A stretch of 64,000 nt of DNA from contig NZ_CP013661.2 in NCBI RefSeq assembly GCF_001465835.2, positions 186,001-250,000 of the forward strand, written 5' to 3'. The position numbers were made by a program, and so were the translations under genes. Positions within the stretch are counted from its first letter, which is position 1. Every line of letters begins with the position of its first letter. The notes under the pieces are model-generated. The model searched no databases and was not told where the DNA came from. It worked only from the letters and a program-made list of their open reading frames with translations. This DNA is from Planococcus kocurii (lineage in GTDB: Bacteria > Bacillota > Bacilli > Bacillales_A > Planococcaceae). Below are positions 8,060 to 17,867 of this stretch, piece after piece.

Positions 8060-8878
8060 TAATAATTCATGTGCTGTCTTGACAGTTTCATCGATGGACT
8101 GCTCAGAAACCCCTGCTATATCAGTGCCTTCAGTAGCCGATTGAAGGTGAAATAAAAATTCAATATTACCTTCTCCACCAGTAATCGGTGAGAACGACAT
8201 GTTCTTCACATGAAAACCGGCTTCAACTGCAAATTTTCCGACTTTAACCAACACATCACGGTGTATTTGGGGGTCGCGAATAATGCCTTTTTTTCCGACA
8301 TTTTCTCTACCTGCTTCAAATTGAGGTTTGACCAGTGCGATGACGTCGCCCCCTGGGACCAAAACTTGTTTTAATACAGGAAAAATAATGCGCAAAGAAA
8401 TAAACGAGACATCAATTGTAGCAAATTCCGGCAGACCTTGATTAAAATCTTCTGGTTTGGAATGGCGGAAATTGACGCGTTCCATGACAGTCACACGCTC
8501 ATCCTGCCTAATCTTCCATGCCAACTGATTGTAACCAACATCAAGTGCATAGCAGTGCTTAGCGCCGTTTTGAAGAGCGCAATCAGTGAAGCCACCTGTT
8601 GAAGAGCCAATATCAAGCATCAGTTTGTCGGCAACCGATAAGTCAAACTTTTCTAAAGCTTTTTCAAGCTTTAAACCGCCTCGGCTAACATATTTCAAAT
8701 CATTTCCTTTCATTTGCAAAGGAGATTCTACTGAAATTTTTTCACCAGGCTTATTCATGCGTTCAGATCCAGAATAGATAATACCAGCCATAATAGCTCG
8801 TTTTGCTTTTTCACGTGTTTCACAGATGCCTTGTTCAACTAACAAGACATCTACACGTTCTTTTTTGGGCTTGATCAT
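8057..8878 (-). CDS. tlyA: TlyA-family rRNA methyltransferase / S4-domain protein
   Basis: 273 residues. An N-terminal S4 RNA-binding domain ([20 protein letters not shown], about 8-27) precedes a Rossmann methyltransferase domain with the AdoMet motif [15 protein letters not shown] near residue 88. TlyA proteins 2'-O-methylate cytidines of 16S and 23S rRNA; older databases call the family haemolysin A. It overlaps the end of dxs by four bases (ATGA), indicating translational coupling, and matches B. subtilis yqxC in position. Methyltransferase activity is inferred from the family. Confidence 0.92.
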   Translation of the reverse strand: MIKPKKERVDVLLVEQGICETREKAKRAIMAGIIYSGSERMNKPGEKISVESPLQMKGNDLKYVSRGGLKLEKALEKFDLSVADKLMLDIGSSTGGFTDCALQNGAKHCYALDVGYNQLAWKIRQDERVTVMERVNFRHSKPEDFNQGLPEFATIDVSFISLRIIFPVLKQVLVPGGDVIALVKPQFEAGRENVGKKGIIRDPQIHRDVLVKVGKFAVEAGFHVKNMSFSPITGGEGNIEFLFHLQSATEGTDIAGVSEQSIDETVKTAHELL

Positions 8879-10779
8879 AGAGGAATCGAACCTGCCTGCT
8901 TTTTGGCTTGCGCACGCTTGTTAATGACACGCACGACTTCATCGCTATTTAAATGAATTTCGTCCATAAGTTCAGCAACGTCTCCGTGTTCAATAAAGTG
9001 ATCCGGAATTCCTAAACGGTCAATAATCGATCCGCGGTATTGGTTTTCTTGTGCAAATTCTAACACGGCACTACCAAAGCCACCTTGAAGTACCGCTTCT
9101 TCAATCGTTACGACCGGAATGTCACGTTTAAAGACTTCGTGGAGCATTGCCTCGTCCATCGGTTTAATGAAACGTGCATTTACCACTTCCACGGAAATGC
9201 CTTGCTCGAGTAGTTGTTCTGCTGCGCGCATAGCCATTGGAATGGTCGTACCGAACGTTAAGATGATAGCATCTGTTCCTTTTTGTAACACTTCCCACGA
9301 ACCGATTGGCAACGCGTGAAGTTCTGTATCCATTGGTACACCTAAGCCGTTGCCTCTTGGATAACGAAGCGCAATTGGGCCACCATTATAATCAATAGCA
9401 GTTTTCACCATATGCTGCCCTTCATTTTCGTCTTTTGGCATCATAATGACCATGTTCGGCAAATGACGTAAGAATGCAATATCGAAAACGCCTTGATGCG
9501 TTTCACCATCTGCTCCAACAAGACCCGAGCGATCAATTCCAATAAAGACATTTAAATTTTGACGACAAATATCATGAACGACTTGATCGTATGCACGTTG
9601 TAAGAAGGTTGAATAAATCGCTAAGAATGGCTTCATGTCTTGTGTAGCAAGTCCAGCCGCCATCGTTGTCGCATGCTGTTCTGCAATTCCAACGTCAAAC
9701 ATACGGTCAGGAAATTCAGAAGCGAATCCTTCTAATTTCGAACCAACTGGCATAGCCGGTGTAATTGCGACAATGCGCTCGTCTGTGCGTGCTAGTTTAC
9801 GGACAGTTTCTGCTACCAAACCGCTCCATGAAGGCGCTTTTGAAGATGATTTCACTAAATCACCAGTCTCCGTTTTATAAGGACCCGTACCATGCCATGT
9901 CCCAATTGTATCTTGTTCAGCAGGTAAAAAGCCTTTGCCTTTTTTCGTTATGACATGAAGTAAAACCGGTCCTTTGGTTTTCTTCGCGTAACGCAAGTTT
10001 TCTTCCAGTTCTTCTAAGTCATGTCCATCAATTGGCCCTAAATACGTAAAGCCCATTTCTTCAAAGAACATTCCTGAAACTACTAAATATTTCAAAGAAT
10101 CTTTTACGCGTTCAGCAGTTGCGGCTAATCTGCCCCCGACTGCCGGTACTTTTTTAAGTAAATATTCCAAATCATCTTTGACTTTGTTGTACTTTCCAGC
10201 TGTTCTCATACGGCCAAGCATACTGTGCATTGCTCCAACATTTGGAGCAATAGACATTTCATTATCATTTAAAATAACGATCATATCGGTCTTCGTATGA
10301 CCAATGTGATTTAATGCTTCAAAAGCCATTCCACCGGTTAATGCTCCATCACCAATAATTGGAACTACATAATTGTCGGTTTTTTTGATATCACGAGCAG
10401 CTGCCATTCCCATTGCAGCTGATAGAGACGTCGAACTATGTCCAGTTTCCCATACGTCATGGTCGCTTTCATTGCGTTTCGGAAATCCACAAAGACCTTT
10501 AAATTGACGCAGTGTGTCAAATTGGCTAGCTCTTCCTGTTAAAATTTTGTGGACATATGACTGGTGCCCTACATCCCAAATAAATTTGTCTGATGGGCTA
10601 TCGAATACTTTGTGTAGCGCAACCGTTAGTTCCACTACTCCAAGATTCGGACCAATATGCCCACCTGTTCTTGATAAATTCTCTATTAGAAACCGTCTTA
10701 TATCTTCACTTAATACTTCAAGCTGTTTTGTGTTCAGCTCTTTTAAGAAAGATGGACCAGTAATCGACTGTAGATCCAT
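8875..10779 (-). CDS. dxs: 1-deoxy-D-xylulose-5-phosphate synthase
   Basis: About 634 residues. It condenses pyruvate and glyceraldehyde 3-phosphate with thiamine diphosphate, the first step of the MEP isoprenoid route. Visible features are [14 protein letters not shown] near the start, [15 protein letters not shown] for ThDP/Mg binding and the transketolase centre with DVGIAEQHA. Homologues begin MDL, so I use the ATG at 10779; a second ATG six bases upstream is better spaced from AAAGGTG and remains possible. The frame stays open to 10827 without a good ribosome-binding site. It lies downstream of ispA and overlaps tlyA by four bases. Confidence 0.95.
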   Translation of the reverse strand: MDLQSITGPSFLKELNTKQLEVLSEDIRRFLIENLSRTGGHIGPNLGVVELTVALHKVFDSPSDKFIWDVGHQSYVHKILTGRASQFDTLRQFKGLCGFPKRNESDHDVWETGHSSTSLSAAMGMAAARDIKKTDNYVVPIIGDGALTGGMAFEALNHIGHTKTDMIVILNDNEMSIAPNVGAMHSMLGRMRTAGKYNKVKDDLEYLLKKVPAVGGRLAATAERVKDSLKYLVVSGMFFEEMGFTYLGPIDGHDLEELEENLRYAKKTKGPVLLHVITKKGKGFLPAEQDTIGTWHGTGPYKTETGDLVKSSSKAPSWSGLVAETVRKLARTDERIVAITPAMPVGSKLEGFASEFPDRMFDVGIAEQHATTMAAGLATQDMKPFLAIYSTFLQRAYDQVVHDICRQNLNVFIGIDRSGLVGADGETHQGVFDIAFLRHLPNMVIMMPKDENEGQHMVKTAIDYNGGPIALRYPRGNGLGVPMDTELHALPIGSWEVLQKGTDAIILTFGTTIPMAMRAAEQLLEQGISVEVVNARFIKPMDEAMLHEVFKRDIPVVTIEEAVLQGGFGSAVLEFAQENQYRGSIIDRLGIPDHFIEHGDVAELMDEIHLNSDEVVRVINKRAQAKKQAGSIPL

Positions 10780-10871
10780 TGCCATCACGCACCTTTTATA
10801 AAATTTTCCTTCAGACTGTCTGTTCATATTATATCAGTCTACAGCGATTGTACAAACTAGAGCCTTAGAAA

Positions 10872-11753
10872 TCAGCTTTTTCTTTGAACAATTAAGTCTG
10901 TCAGTTGTAACAGCAATGTTTTTTCTCCCATCAGCTTATCGAGTGAATTGATCGCTTCAGAAGCATGAAAGTCTAACTTTTCCTTTGCTTTTGGCAATGT
11001 CAATATGCCTGGATAGGTACTTTTATCGCTCGACTCGTCTTTTCCAGCAGTTTTTCCAAGTTCCTGAGAAGTTCCCGTAACATCTAGAATATCGTCTTGA
11101 ATTTGGAACGCAAGCCCAAGATGCTGACCAAATTGACTGAGTGCCACCATTTCTTCGTTCGAAGCTTGTGCTAAAATACCACCCGCTAGAATGCTATACG
11201 TTAACAAAGCACCCGTTTTCAAGCGATGTACTTGCTCTAGTTCTTCAAGTGTTAATTGTTTTTCTTCACCTTCAATATCTAGTACTTGTCCGCCGACCAT
11301 TCCTTCAGCCCCCGCAGAAACACTCATCAAATCAATTAAACGGACTTTATCATCACTTGAAACGTTCGACAACCTTGCAACAATACCGAAGCTATAAGTT
11401 AAAAGTGCATCTCCAGCAAGAATAGCTACAGCTTCTCCAAATACTTTATGGTTTGTTGGCATGCCCCGTCTTAAATCGTCATCATCCATACTTGGTAAAT
11501 CGTCATGAATCAATGAATAAGTATGAATCATTTCAATTGCAGCCGCTACTTTAAGTGCATCGGGATGTTCTTGTCCGCTTAACTCATGAAGAACTGCCAG
11601 CAAAAGAATTGGACGGATTCGTTTTCCACCTGCTTGCAACGAATAATGCATCGACTCTCTTAGCGAATTGGGAATCGGCAATGATAAAATTAGTTGAGCC
11701 ATTTCCTGTTGGATAAGTGGTTCGTAATGCGTACGAAATTCAGTTAAATTCAT
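10872..11753 (-). CDS. ispA: Farnesyl/geranyl diphosphate synthase
   Basis: 293-residue trans-prenyl synthase that extends dimethylallyl diphosphate with isopentenyl diphosphate to C10/C15 precursors. The first aspartate-rich motif is DDLPSMDDDDLRRG near residue 90 and the second is DDILDVTG near 230. GKRIRP binds isopentenyl diphosphate. Length fits bacterial short-chain synthases. It overlaps xseB by four bases and is followed by dxs, so isoprenoid and exonuclease VII genes share a leftward operon as in B. subtilis (yqiD). Confidence 0.95.
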   Translation of the reverse strand: MNLTEFRTHYEPLIQQEMAQLILSLPIPNSLRESMHYSLQAGGKRIRPILLLAVLHELSGQEHPDALKVAAAIEMIHTYSLIHDDLPSMDDDDLRRGMPTNHKVFGEAVAILAGDALLTYSFGIVARLSNVSSDDKVRLIDLMSVSAGAEGMVGGQVLDIEGEEKQLTLEELEQVHRLKTGALLTYSILAGGILAQASNEEMVALSQFGQHLGLAFQIQDDILDVTGTSQELGKTAGKDESSDKSTYPGILTLPKAKEKLDFHASEAINSLDKLMGEKTLLLQLTDLIVQRKS

Positions 11754-11986
11754 TTGGCATTCCCGCCCATTTCTATGTCGATTGGCACTTCCTTGCCGTC
11801 TTTCATCATTGTCACCAATTGACTTTCTGCATTCTGTAATTTATCGTGGCATACTTTTGACAGTTCCATCCCTTTTTGATAAAGGGTAAGCGCTTGTTCA
11901 AGTGGAACGTCTCCCTGTTCGAGTTGACGAACAATTTCCTCCAATTGTTCCATTGCATCGTTAAACATGATTTTCTTTTCAGCCAT
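11750..11986 (-). CDS. xseB: Exodeoxyribonuclease VII small subunit
   Basis: 78 residues with the family signature FNDAMEQLEEIVRQLEQGDVPLEQAL and the GMELSKVCHDKL helix, a small helical protein that binds XseA. The complex degrades single-stranded DNA from either end. The ATG has GGAGA upstream. It overlaps xseA by eight bases and ispA by four, so all three are probably translated together. Confidence 0.95.
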   Translation of the reverse strand: MAEKKIMFNDAMEQLEEIVRQLEQGDVPLEQALTLYQKGMELSKVCHDKLQNAESQLVTMMKDGKEVPIDIEMGGNAK

Positions 11987-13340
11987 CGTTTACGTCTCCT
12001 TTACTTGCTGGATTTATTTCATTGACAGTTGCCTGGATCATACCGTCTTGCATTGCGATCGTCAAACTGTCACCTGTTTTTACCTGCGTTACACTTTTTA
12101 CTACAGCTCCTTCTATATAAGGAATCGAATAGCCACGGTCCATAATCTTAAGTGGACTTAGCGCATCCAATGTCCGAATAGAAGAGGACAGCTGTTGCTG
12201 GCGATCTTTTAGCAATTGATTTACTTGATAATCAAGCCTTCTTCCAAGTTCCGTTACATCTGTCTCCGATTGACGAATTTGTTGCAGGGGCATGCGCGAC
12301 TTTAATCGGTGGTCGAACGTACGGTATTGTTCTTTTGAACGACTCACATATTGTAAAGACTCACGCTGCAGAGAGTCAGTAGCCCGCTCTATACGTTCTA
12401 TAAATGGACGGTATAGCCGTTCTGGGTAAGCTAGTGGAAACGATGAAGTTAATCGTTCTAGCATTTTCTGTTGCTGGCTGATCGTGATAGAAACGGTCCG
12501 GTACATCCGACTGCGATAGCTTGATATTTTCTCAAGAAGCTCTGCCTGACTTGGTACGGCTAGTTCGGCAGCGGCAGTCGGTGTCGGTGCTCGTAAATCT
12601 GACACAAAATCAGCAATCGTAGTATCCGTTTCGTGACCAATGGCTGAGATAATAGGAATTTTCGAAGCGACAATAACACGCGCCACTGCTTCTTCGTTAA
12701 AAGCCCATAGATCCTCGATAGAACCGCCACCTCGACCAACGATTAAGACGTCATAATTGCTTGTATTGGCCGCCTGTATCGACTGAACTATGGATTGGAC
12801 TGCACCTGCCCCTTGTACGAGTGTAGGATACAATACCACCTCTGCTAAAGGATAACGACGATGTAAGGTAATAATAATATCGCGCACAGCAGCTCCCGTC
12901 TGAGCGGTCACCACTGCAATTCTTTTCGGAAAACGCGGCAGTTGTTTTTTATGAAGTGCATCGAACAAGCCTTCTTTGGCTAGCTTTTCTTTTAATTGTT
13001 CAAAAGCTAAATAGTAATCACCAATGCCGTCTACTTGCATAGATTGTGCATACAATTGATATTGACCCGATGCTTCGTAAACTGAAACGTCTCCACGGAT
13101 CAATACTGTCATGCCGCTTTCGGGCTTGAATTTAACAGACTTAGCACTTGCTGAAAACATGACGCCTGGTAATCGTGTGGCATTGTCTTTTAATGTGAAA
13201 TAAATATGGCCGCTCGTATGGATTTTAACATTCGATAATTCACCTTTGACGTAAACATCGCGAAGATGTGGATCGGCATCAAACTTCTTTTTTATGTATT
13301 TGGTTAAGGCTTTGACACTTAAGTACGGGTCGGTTGACAC
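11979..13340 (-). CDS. xseA: Exodeoxyribonuclease VII large subunit
   Basis: 453 residues. An N-terminal OB-fold (VKGELSNVKIHTSGHIYFTL, about 29-48) precedes the catalytic domain with GRGGGSIEDLWAFN near 200 and GHETDTTIADFVSDLRAPTP near 235, then a long coiled coil. It starts at GTG, with AGGGG eight bases upstream. It is the first gene of the xseA-xseB-ispA-dxs-tlyA run; a terminator upstream separates it from folD, so a promoter should lie in the 30-80 bases before it. Confidence 0.95.
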   Translation of the reverse strand: MSTDPYLSVKALTKYIKKKFDADPHLRDVYVKGELSNVKIHTSGHIYFTLKDNATRLPGVMFSASAKSVKFKPESGMTVLIRGDVSVYEASGQYQLYAQSMQVDGIGDYYLAFEQLKEKLAKEGLFDALHKKQLPRFPKRIAVVTAQTGAAVRDIIITLHRRYPLAEVVLYPTLVQGAGAVQSIVQSIQAANTSNYDVLIVGRGGGSIEDLWAFNEEAVARVIVASKIPIISAIGHETDTTIADFVSDLRAPTPTAAAELAVPSQAELLEKISSYRSRMYRTVSITISQQQKMLERLTSSFPLAYPERLYRPFIERIERATDSLQRESLQYVSRSKEQYRTFDHRLKSRMPLQQIRQSETDVTELGRRLDYQVNQLLKDRQQQLSSSIRTLDALSPLKIMDRGYSIPYIEGAVVKSVTQVKTGDSLTIAMQDGMIQATVNEINPASKGDVNDG

Positions 13341-13365
13341 ACTTTCAACCCCTATCTGTGAATTT

Positions 13366-13394
13366 AAAAAGCTGTCTTTCTTTCGAAAAACAGC
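13366..13394 (-). terminator. Terminator downstream of folD
   Basis: GCTGTTTTTC (13385-13394 read on the minus strand) pairs with GAAAGACAGC (13371-13380) around GAAA, and the minus strand then runs TTTTT. It separates folD from xseA. Confidence 0.7.
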
Positions 13395-13424
13395 CCTATT
13401 GCTCTTTATTTTACATGCTTATGC

Positions 13425-14285
13425 TTATTTTGTCTTTGATAACCCTTTTTCCGCTGACTGTAGTGTATTTCCCATCAGCATCGCAATGGTCATCGGTCCG
13501 ACACCACCAGGAACTGGAGTTACAAAGCCAGCTGTTTCTTGAACATCTTGAAAGTCAACATCCCCGCACAATTTACCGTTTTCATCTCGGTTCATTCCTA
13601 CATCAATAATAACTGCATCTGGTTTGATAAATGTGTGATCGATAAACTTGGCTCTACCGATAGCAGCAATCAAAATATCCGCTTGTGCTGTGATGCTCGC
13701 TAGATCTTTGGTTTTGGAATGGCAGTAAGTCACAGTCGCATCTTTTTGAAGCAATAGCTGACCAATTGGCTTGCCCACGATATTGCTACGTCCAATTACA
13801 ACTGCATGCTTGCCAGCTGGATCAATATTGTAATGAGCTAGTAGCTCCATTATGCCGTGCGGTGTACACGGCAGGAAAGCTTCTTTACCAATCATCATAT
13901 TACCGACCGAAATTGGGTGGAAGCCATCGACATCTTTTTCTGGACTAATTGCTGAAATAACTTTAAATTCATCAATTTGTTTTGGCAAGGGCAGTTGGAC
14001 AAGAATGCCGTGAATTTCTGGATTTTGATTTAACTCCTCAATTTTCGTCAGCAGTTCCTGCTCGGTCAATGTATCTGGATATTGATGAAGATCTGAACGC
14101 ATACCAAGTGCTTCACACGTTTTTTTCTTGTTTTTTACATATGTAAGAGAGGCGGCGTTTTCTCCCACCAATATAACGGCAAGTCCTGGGATGATGCCTT
14201 GCTGTGCCAATTTTTCCACGCGCTCTTTTACCTGGATTTTAACTTTCTGGCTTACCGCTTTTCCATCAATCAATATTGCAGTCAT
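13425..14285 (-). CDS. folD: Bifunctional methylenetetrahydrofolate dehydrogenase/cyclohydrolase
   Basis: 286 residues, the usual length. FolD interconverts 5,10-methylene-, methenyl- and 10-formyl-THF using NADP. Seen motifs are YVKNKKKTCEALGM near residue 50 (catalytic Lys), GILVQLPLPKQID near 95 and the NADP site VIGRSNIVGKPIGQLLL near 165, ending with TPVPGGVGPMT. It lies 14 bases after nusB in the same direction, and a terminator follows. It supplies one-carbon units for purine and fMet synthesis and links to the THF-dependent GcvT encoded at 27.4-28.5 kb. Confidence 0.96.
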   Translation of the reverse strand: MTAILIDGKAVSQKVKIQVKERVEKLAQQGIIPGLAVILVGENAASLTYVKNKKKTCEALGMRSDLHQYPDTLTEQELLTKIEELNQNPEIHGILVQLPLPKQIDEFKVISAISPEKDVDGFHPISVGNMMIGKEAFLPCTPHGIMELLAHYNIDPAGKHAVVIGRSNIVGKPIGQLLLQKDATVTYCHSKTKDLASITAQADILIAAIGRAKFIDHTFIKPDAVIIDVGMNRDENGKLCGDVDFQDVQETAGFVTPVPGGVGPMTIAMLMGNTLQSAEKGLSKTK

Positions 14286-14299
14286 ATAAACTCCTCCAA

Positions 14300-14689
14300 T
14301 TAATTTGCTGTTTCGTCTGTAAATTTCGAAAGAACGCCGTTAACAAAGCGACTCGATTTATCGTCTCCAAAAGTTTTGCACAGTTCAATCGCTTCGTTCA
14401 TGATGACACGTGCAGGTGCATCTTCCATATGGTCTAGTTCAAAGATCGCCATGCGAAGAATTGTTCGTTCAATTTTCGGTAACCGTTCTAACGACCAATT
14501 TTCCAAATGTCCAACTAATTTTTCATCAATTTTTTCCATATTGCTGTAAGTGCCTTGAACTAATAGACTATAGAAGTTATCATTTTCTCCAGCCATTACA
14601 TGGTCCATAGCCTCATCAATTGTCAGTTCAGTGCCTTCAAGTTGAAATAAGGTCTGAAGCGCTTTTTCGCGTGCTTCGTGTCGTTTCAT
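14300..14689 (-). CDS. nusB: Transcription antitermination factor NusB
   Basis: 129-residue helical protein that with S10 (NusE) binds boxA of rRNA leader transcripts and promotes antitermination. It starts MKRHEAREKALQTLFQLEGT and has the conserved LERLPKIERTILRMAIFEL and MNEAIELCKTFGDDKSSRFVNGVL regions. It is followed by folD after 14 bases. The upstream acc/yqhY group ends at a strong terminator, so nusB-folD is probably its own unit. Confidence 0.96.
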   Translation of the reverse strand: MKRHEAREKALQTLFQLEGTELTIDEAMDHVMAGENDNFYSLLVQGTYSNMEKIDEKLVGHLENWSLERLPKIERTILRMAIFELDHMEDAPARVIMNEAIELCKTFGDDKSSRFVNGVLSKFTDETAN

Positions 14690-14811
14690 AATATGTCCGG
14701 TCTCCTTTTCACAGCTAATTACCTCTTATTATACAGGTTTTCGGACTGAACTTCCATGTTTGAAATGTTCGGTCAATAGTTCAACACAACAAAATTCTGG
14801 GCTTAGCAGAC

Positions 14812-14866
14812 AAAAAAGACGAGGCCGTCCCGAAGCCAGTGCTAGCGCTTCAGGACAGCCTCGCTG
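14812..14866 (-). terminator. Strong terminator after yqhY (end of the accBC-yqhY unit)
   Basis: On the minus strand GCGAGGCTGTCCTGAAGC pairs with GCTTCGGGACGGCCTCG over a ten-base loop, followed by TCTTTTTTG. It starts directly after the yqhY stop. Confidence 0.9.
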
Positions 14867-14867
14867 T

Positions 14868-15269
14868 CTATTCTGTTGCTTGAGACTCGAAGTTAATGCC
14901 TGTAATGTGCACATTCACTTCTTGTGTTTGAAGCGACGTCATATTTTCAAGCGTTTGACGAACCTGCTCTTGAATTTTTAAAGCTGTCTTTGGAATTGAT
15001 ACACCATAGTTAATGACGCAATAAACATCAATCGCTAGTCCTTCTTCAGACAAGTCGGTTTTGATGCCTTTGCCGTGAACTTTCTTGCCTAACCGCTCAA
15101 CTACATCAGAAGCAAAATTACCACGCATGCTTGCAACACCTTCAATATCCGTCGCTGCAATGCTCGCAATGATCTCCAAAACTTCTGGAGCCACTTCGAT
15201 GTTACCTAAATTTTGTGCTCCATGAGACTTCATCCGTACATAAGGTGCTGTTTTTTCTGCCATTTGCAA
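14868..15269 (-). CDS. yqhY: Asp23/Gls24 family protein (YqhY)
   Basis: 133 residues with the Asp23 core: VLEIIASIAATDIEGVASMRG at about 29-49 and DVYCVINYGVSIPKTALKIQ near 80. These small envelope- or cytosol-associated proteins are linked to stress and, for YqhY next to acc genes, to control of acetyl-CoA carboxylase activity. It sits ten bases downstream of accC, consistent with the conserved accB-accC-yqhY operon. Its exact biochemical role is not established from sequence. Confidence 0.9.
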   Translation of the reverse strand: MQMAEKTAPYVRMKSHGAQNLGNIEVAPEVLEIIASIAATDIEGVASMRGNFASDVVERLGKKVHGKGIKTDLSEEGLAIDVYCVINYGVSIPKTALKIQEQVRQTLENMTSLQTQEVNVHITGINFESQATE

Positions 15270-15279
15270 AGCTCCTCCT

Positions 15280-16638
15280 TTAAGATCCCAGTACGTCGTA
15301 TTTTTCCAGGAATTTCGTATTGAAATCGCCTGATTTGAATACTTCGTGATCCATTAATTTTGAATGGAATGGAATCGTCGTGAACACGCCTTCAATGACA
15401 AACTCATCTAACGCGCGTTTCATTTTCGCTACCGCTTCTTCGCGCGTATCAGCAAAAGTAATTAGTTTAGCAACCATGGAATCATAATACGGGGGAATGC
15501 TGTATCCCGAGTACATAGCCGAATCTATTCTTACGCCCATACCACCTGGGGGCAGGTACATCTCTACTTTGCCTGCTGAAGGCATAAAGTTTTTCGCTGG
15601 GTTTTCCGCATTTATACGGCATTCGATCGACCAGCCCTTAAAAACGACATCTTTTTGTTTATAAGCTAGTTTTTCGCCCGAAGCAACTTTTAATTGCTGT
15701 TGAATCAAATCAATTCCTGTAATCATTTCTGTTACTGGATGCTCTACTTGAATACGTGTGTTCATTTCCATAAAGTAAAATTTCTGGTTAACTGCGTCAA
15801 AGATAAATTCAACTGTCCCAGCACCACGGTAGTCGACGGCCAAAGCAGCTTTTACTGCAGCATCACCCATTTCTGCGCGCAACTCAGGAGACAAAGCCGG
15901 TGAAGGCGCTTCTTCAACTAATTTTTGCATGCGGCGCTGAATTGAACAGTCACGCTCACCTAAATGAATGGCATTGCCATGTGAGTCTGCTAACACTTGA
16001 ATTTCAATATGACGGAAATCTTCGATAAATTTCTCGATATAAACGCCTGGATTCCCAAAAGCAGCTGCTGCTTCTTTTTGCGTCATTTTCAGACCTGTAA
16101 CAAAATCTTCGCGCGTTCGGGCCACACGAATTCCTTTTCCACCACCGCCGGCAGTTGCTTTAATGATGACCGGAAATCCGATTTCATCTGCAATCCGTAA
16201 GCCGTCTTCTTCACTAGCTACAATACCAGTGGAACCTGGAACAACTGGGACACCGGCTTTGCGCATCGTTTCACGGGCTACGTCTTTAGTACCCATACGC
16301 GAAATAGCGTCGGCTGTTGGACCGATAAACATCATATCACAAGCTTCGCATAATTCAGCAAAACTCGCGTTTTCAGCTAAAAATCCGTACCCTGGATGAA
16401 TGCCATTACAATTTGTTAGCTTAGCAACTGACATGATATTTGAAAAGTTCAAATAACTATCTTTTGATAATTTTGGACCGATGCAATAAGCCTCATCTGC
16501 AAGTTCCACATGAAGCGCTTCTTTATCTGCTTCTGAATATACTGCGACCGTCTCAATGTCCATCTCTTTACAAGCACGAATAATCCGGACCGCAATTTCC
16601 CCACGGTTTGCAATTAATACTTTTTTCATCGCTTTCAT
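15280..16638 (-). CDS. accC: Acetyl-CoA carboxylase, biotin carboxylase subunit
   Basis: 452 residues. An N-terminal Rossmann-like domain (KKVLIANRGEIAVRIIRACK) precedes the ATP-grasp domain with KATAGGGGKGIRVAR near residue 160 and the MEMNTRIQVEHPVTE active-site segment near 290. It carboxylates biotin on AccB with ATP and bicarbonate, the first half of malonyl-CoA synthesis. The ATG at 16638 is preceded by GGGGAG at good spacing; a second ATG three codons in is less likely. It lies 17 bases downstream of accB. Confidence 0.97.
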   Translation of the reverse strand: MKAMKKVLIANRGEIAVRIIRACKEMDIETVAVYSEADKEALHVELADEAYCIGPKLSKDSYLNFSNIMSVAKLTNCNGIHPGYGFLAENASFAELCEACDMMFIGPTADAISRMGTKDVARETMRKAGVPVVPGSTGIVASEEDGLRIADEIGFPVIIKATAGGGGKGIRVARTREDFVTGLKMTQKEAAAAFGNPGVYIEKFIEDFRHIEIQVLADSHGNAIHLGERDCSIQRRMQKLVEEAPSPALSPELRAEMGDAAVKAALAVDYRGAGTVEFIFDAVNQKFYFMEMNTRIQVEHPVTEMITGIDLIQQQLKVASGEKLAYKQKDVVFKGWSIECRINAENPAKNFMPSAGKVEMYLPPGGMGVRIDSAMYSGYSIPPYYDSMVAKLITFADTREEAVAKMKRALDEFVIEGVFTTIPFHSKLMDHEVFKSGDFNTKFLEKYDVLGS

Positions 16639-16655
16639 CGCTATCTCCCCTTTCC

Positions 16656-17168
16656 TCAGTTTGCTTTCACGAGGAATAAAGGTTGGCCGTATTCGACAAG
16701 CTGACCATCTTTTACAAGTATTTCAGCAATTTCCCCATCTACTTCTGCTTCGATTTCGTTGAATAATTTCATCGCTTCAACAATACACACTACTTGATCG
16801 GCAGTAACTTTAGATCCTACTTGTACATAAGCCGCTTCCTCTGGAGATGGAGATTCATAGAAAGTACCGACCATTGGTGAAAGAATTTTGTGATACGCTG
16901 AATCGCTGCTAGCGGGAATTTCGGGTGTTTCTTGTGATACCAGTCTTTCTGCTTCTGACTCTTTTGTCGGTGCAGATGCACTTGGTGCTTCTACCGCTTT
17001 TGGTTGTTGAGGTGTTTGTGCTGCTGAGTTAAGCGTTTGTTGAGCGGTGCCCGAACCATTTTTTTTCATTTTCACTTTAACGCCTTCAAATTCGTAAGAG
17101 AACTCTTCAATTGATGACCCATCTACCAATTTGATGATTTCGCGGATTTCTTGAATTTTCATATTCAT
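16656..17168 (-). CDS. accB: Biotin carboxyl carrier protein of acetyl-CoA carboxylase
   Basis: 170 residues. A short N-terminal helix region is followed by a Pro/Ala/Ser-rich linker (about 40-85) and a biotinyl domain with the biotinylated Lys in VEAMKLFNEIEAE near 132. It carries carboxybiotin between AccC and the AccAD carboxyltransferase. It is the first gene of accB-accC-yqhY. I see no FapR-type operator that I can defend upstream. Two ATGs two codons apart are possible starts. Confidence 0.96.
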   Translation of the reverse strand: MNMKIQEIREIIKLVDGSSIEEFSYEFEGVKVKMKKNGSGTAQQTLNSAAQTPQQPKAVEAPSASAPTKESEAERLVSQETPEIPASSDSAYHKILSPMVGTFYESPSPEEAAYVQVGSKVTADQVVCIVEAMKLFNEIEAEVDGEIAEILVKDGQLVEYGQPLFLVKAN

Positions 17169-17253
17169 CCTACTCCCCTAATATGTAGTTAATTGATTTC
17201 TATTCTATTTTAGACTTTTTCGTTCTATTTTGAAATAGCTAAGCTGACTTTTT

Positions 17254-17283
17254 AAAAAAAGGCCTCTAGCAATAGAGGCCTTC
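17254..17283 (-). terminator. Terminator downstream of efp
   Basis: AGGCCTCTA pairs with TAGAGGCCT around GCAA, and the minus strand continues TTTTTTTAAA. It lies six bases beyond the efp stop and separates efp from accB. Confidence 0.9.
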
Positions 17284-17289
17284 TGCTTG

Positions 17290-17850
17290 TTATTGAGCTC
17301 TTGATACGTACGACGAGTCTGTCGTGTTAATAATCAAGTGATCGCCTTCGTTGATGAAGAACGGCACTTGAACAGACAAGCCAGTTGACAATTTCGCTGG
17401 TTTTGATCCACCGCTTGCCGTATCCCCTTTAATGCCTGGATCCGTTTCAACTACTTCTAGAACAACCGTATTCGGTAGTTCAACACCTAATACTTCGCCT
17501 TGAAATTGAATAACTTGAACTTCCATGTTTTCTTGAAGAAACTTCAATTCGTATTCAATGTTTTTTTCAGGCAATTCAATTTGATCGTATGTTTCCATAT
17601 CCATAAATGCGTGCATATCACCATTAGCATACAAATACTGCATTTTGCTGTTATCGATTTGTGCTTTCGCGACTTTTTCGCCTGCACGGAATGTCTTTTC
17701 AGTGACACTTCCAGAACGCAGGTTGCGAAGTTTTGAACGCACAAATGCTGCGCCTTTACCTGGTTTTACATGTTGGAATTCCATAACGCGCCAAATTCCG
17801 CCGTCTACTTCAATTGTGACACCTGTCTTAAAATCGTTTACTGAAATCAT
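17290..17850 (-). CDS. efp: Translation elongation factor P
   Basis: 186 residues with three beta-barrel domains. The modification loop is [10 protein letters not shown], with the conserved Lys at about position 32, and the family signature in the C-terminal third is [23 protein letters not shown] relieves ribosome stalling at polyproline. It follows the Xaa-Pro peptidase gene after 17 bases in a probable aroQ-yqhT-efp operon. Bacillus EF-P carries an aminopentanol modification at this Lys; whether that holds here cannot be seen. Confidence 0.97.
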   Translation of the reverse strand: MISVNDFKTGVTIEVDGGIWRVMEFQHVKPGKGAAFVRSKLRNLRSGSVTEKTFRAGEKVAKAQIDNSKMQYLYANGDMHAFMDMETYDQIELPEKNIEYELKFLQENMEVQVIQFQGEVLGVELPNTVVLEVVETDPGIKGDTASGGSKPAKLSTGLSVQVPFFINEGDHLIINTTDSSYVSRAQ

Positions 17851-17867
17851 AGTAGTTCCTCCGTTTG

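Noticed and set aside
14729-14981. Short open frames on both strands around the yqhY terminator
   Set aside because: They arise from the long GC-rich hairpin and the yqhY 3' end; no ribosome-binding site and no family features.
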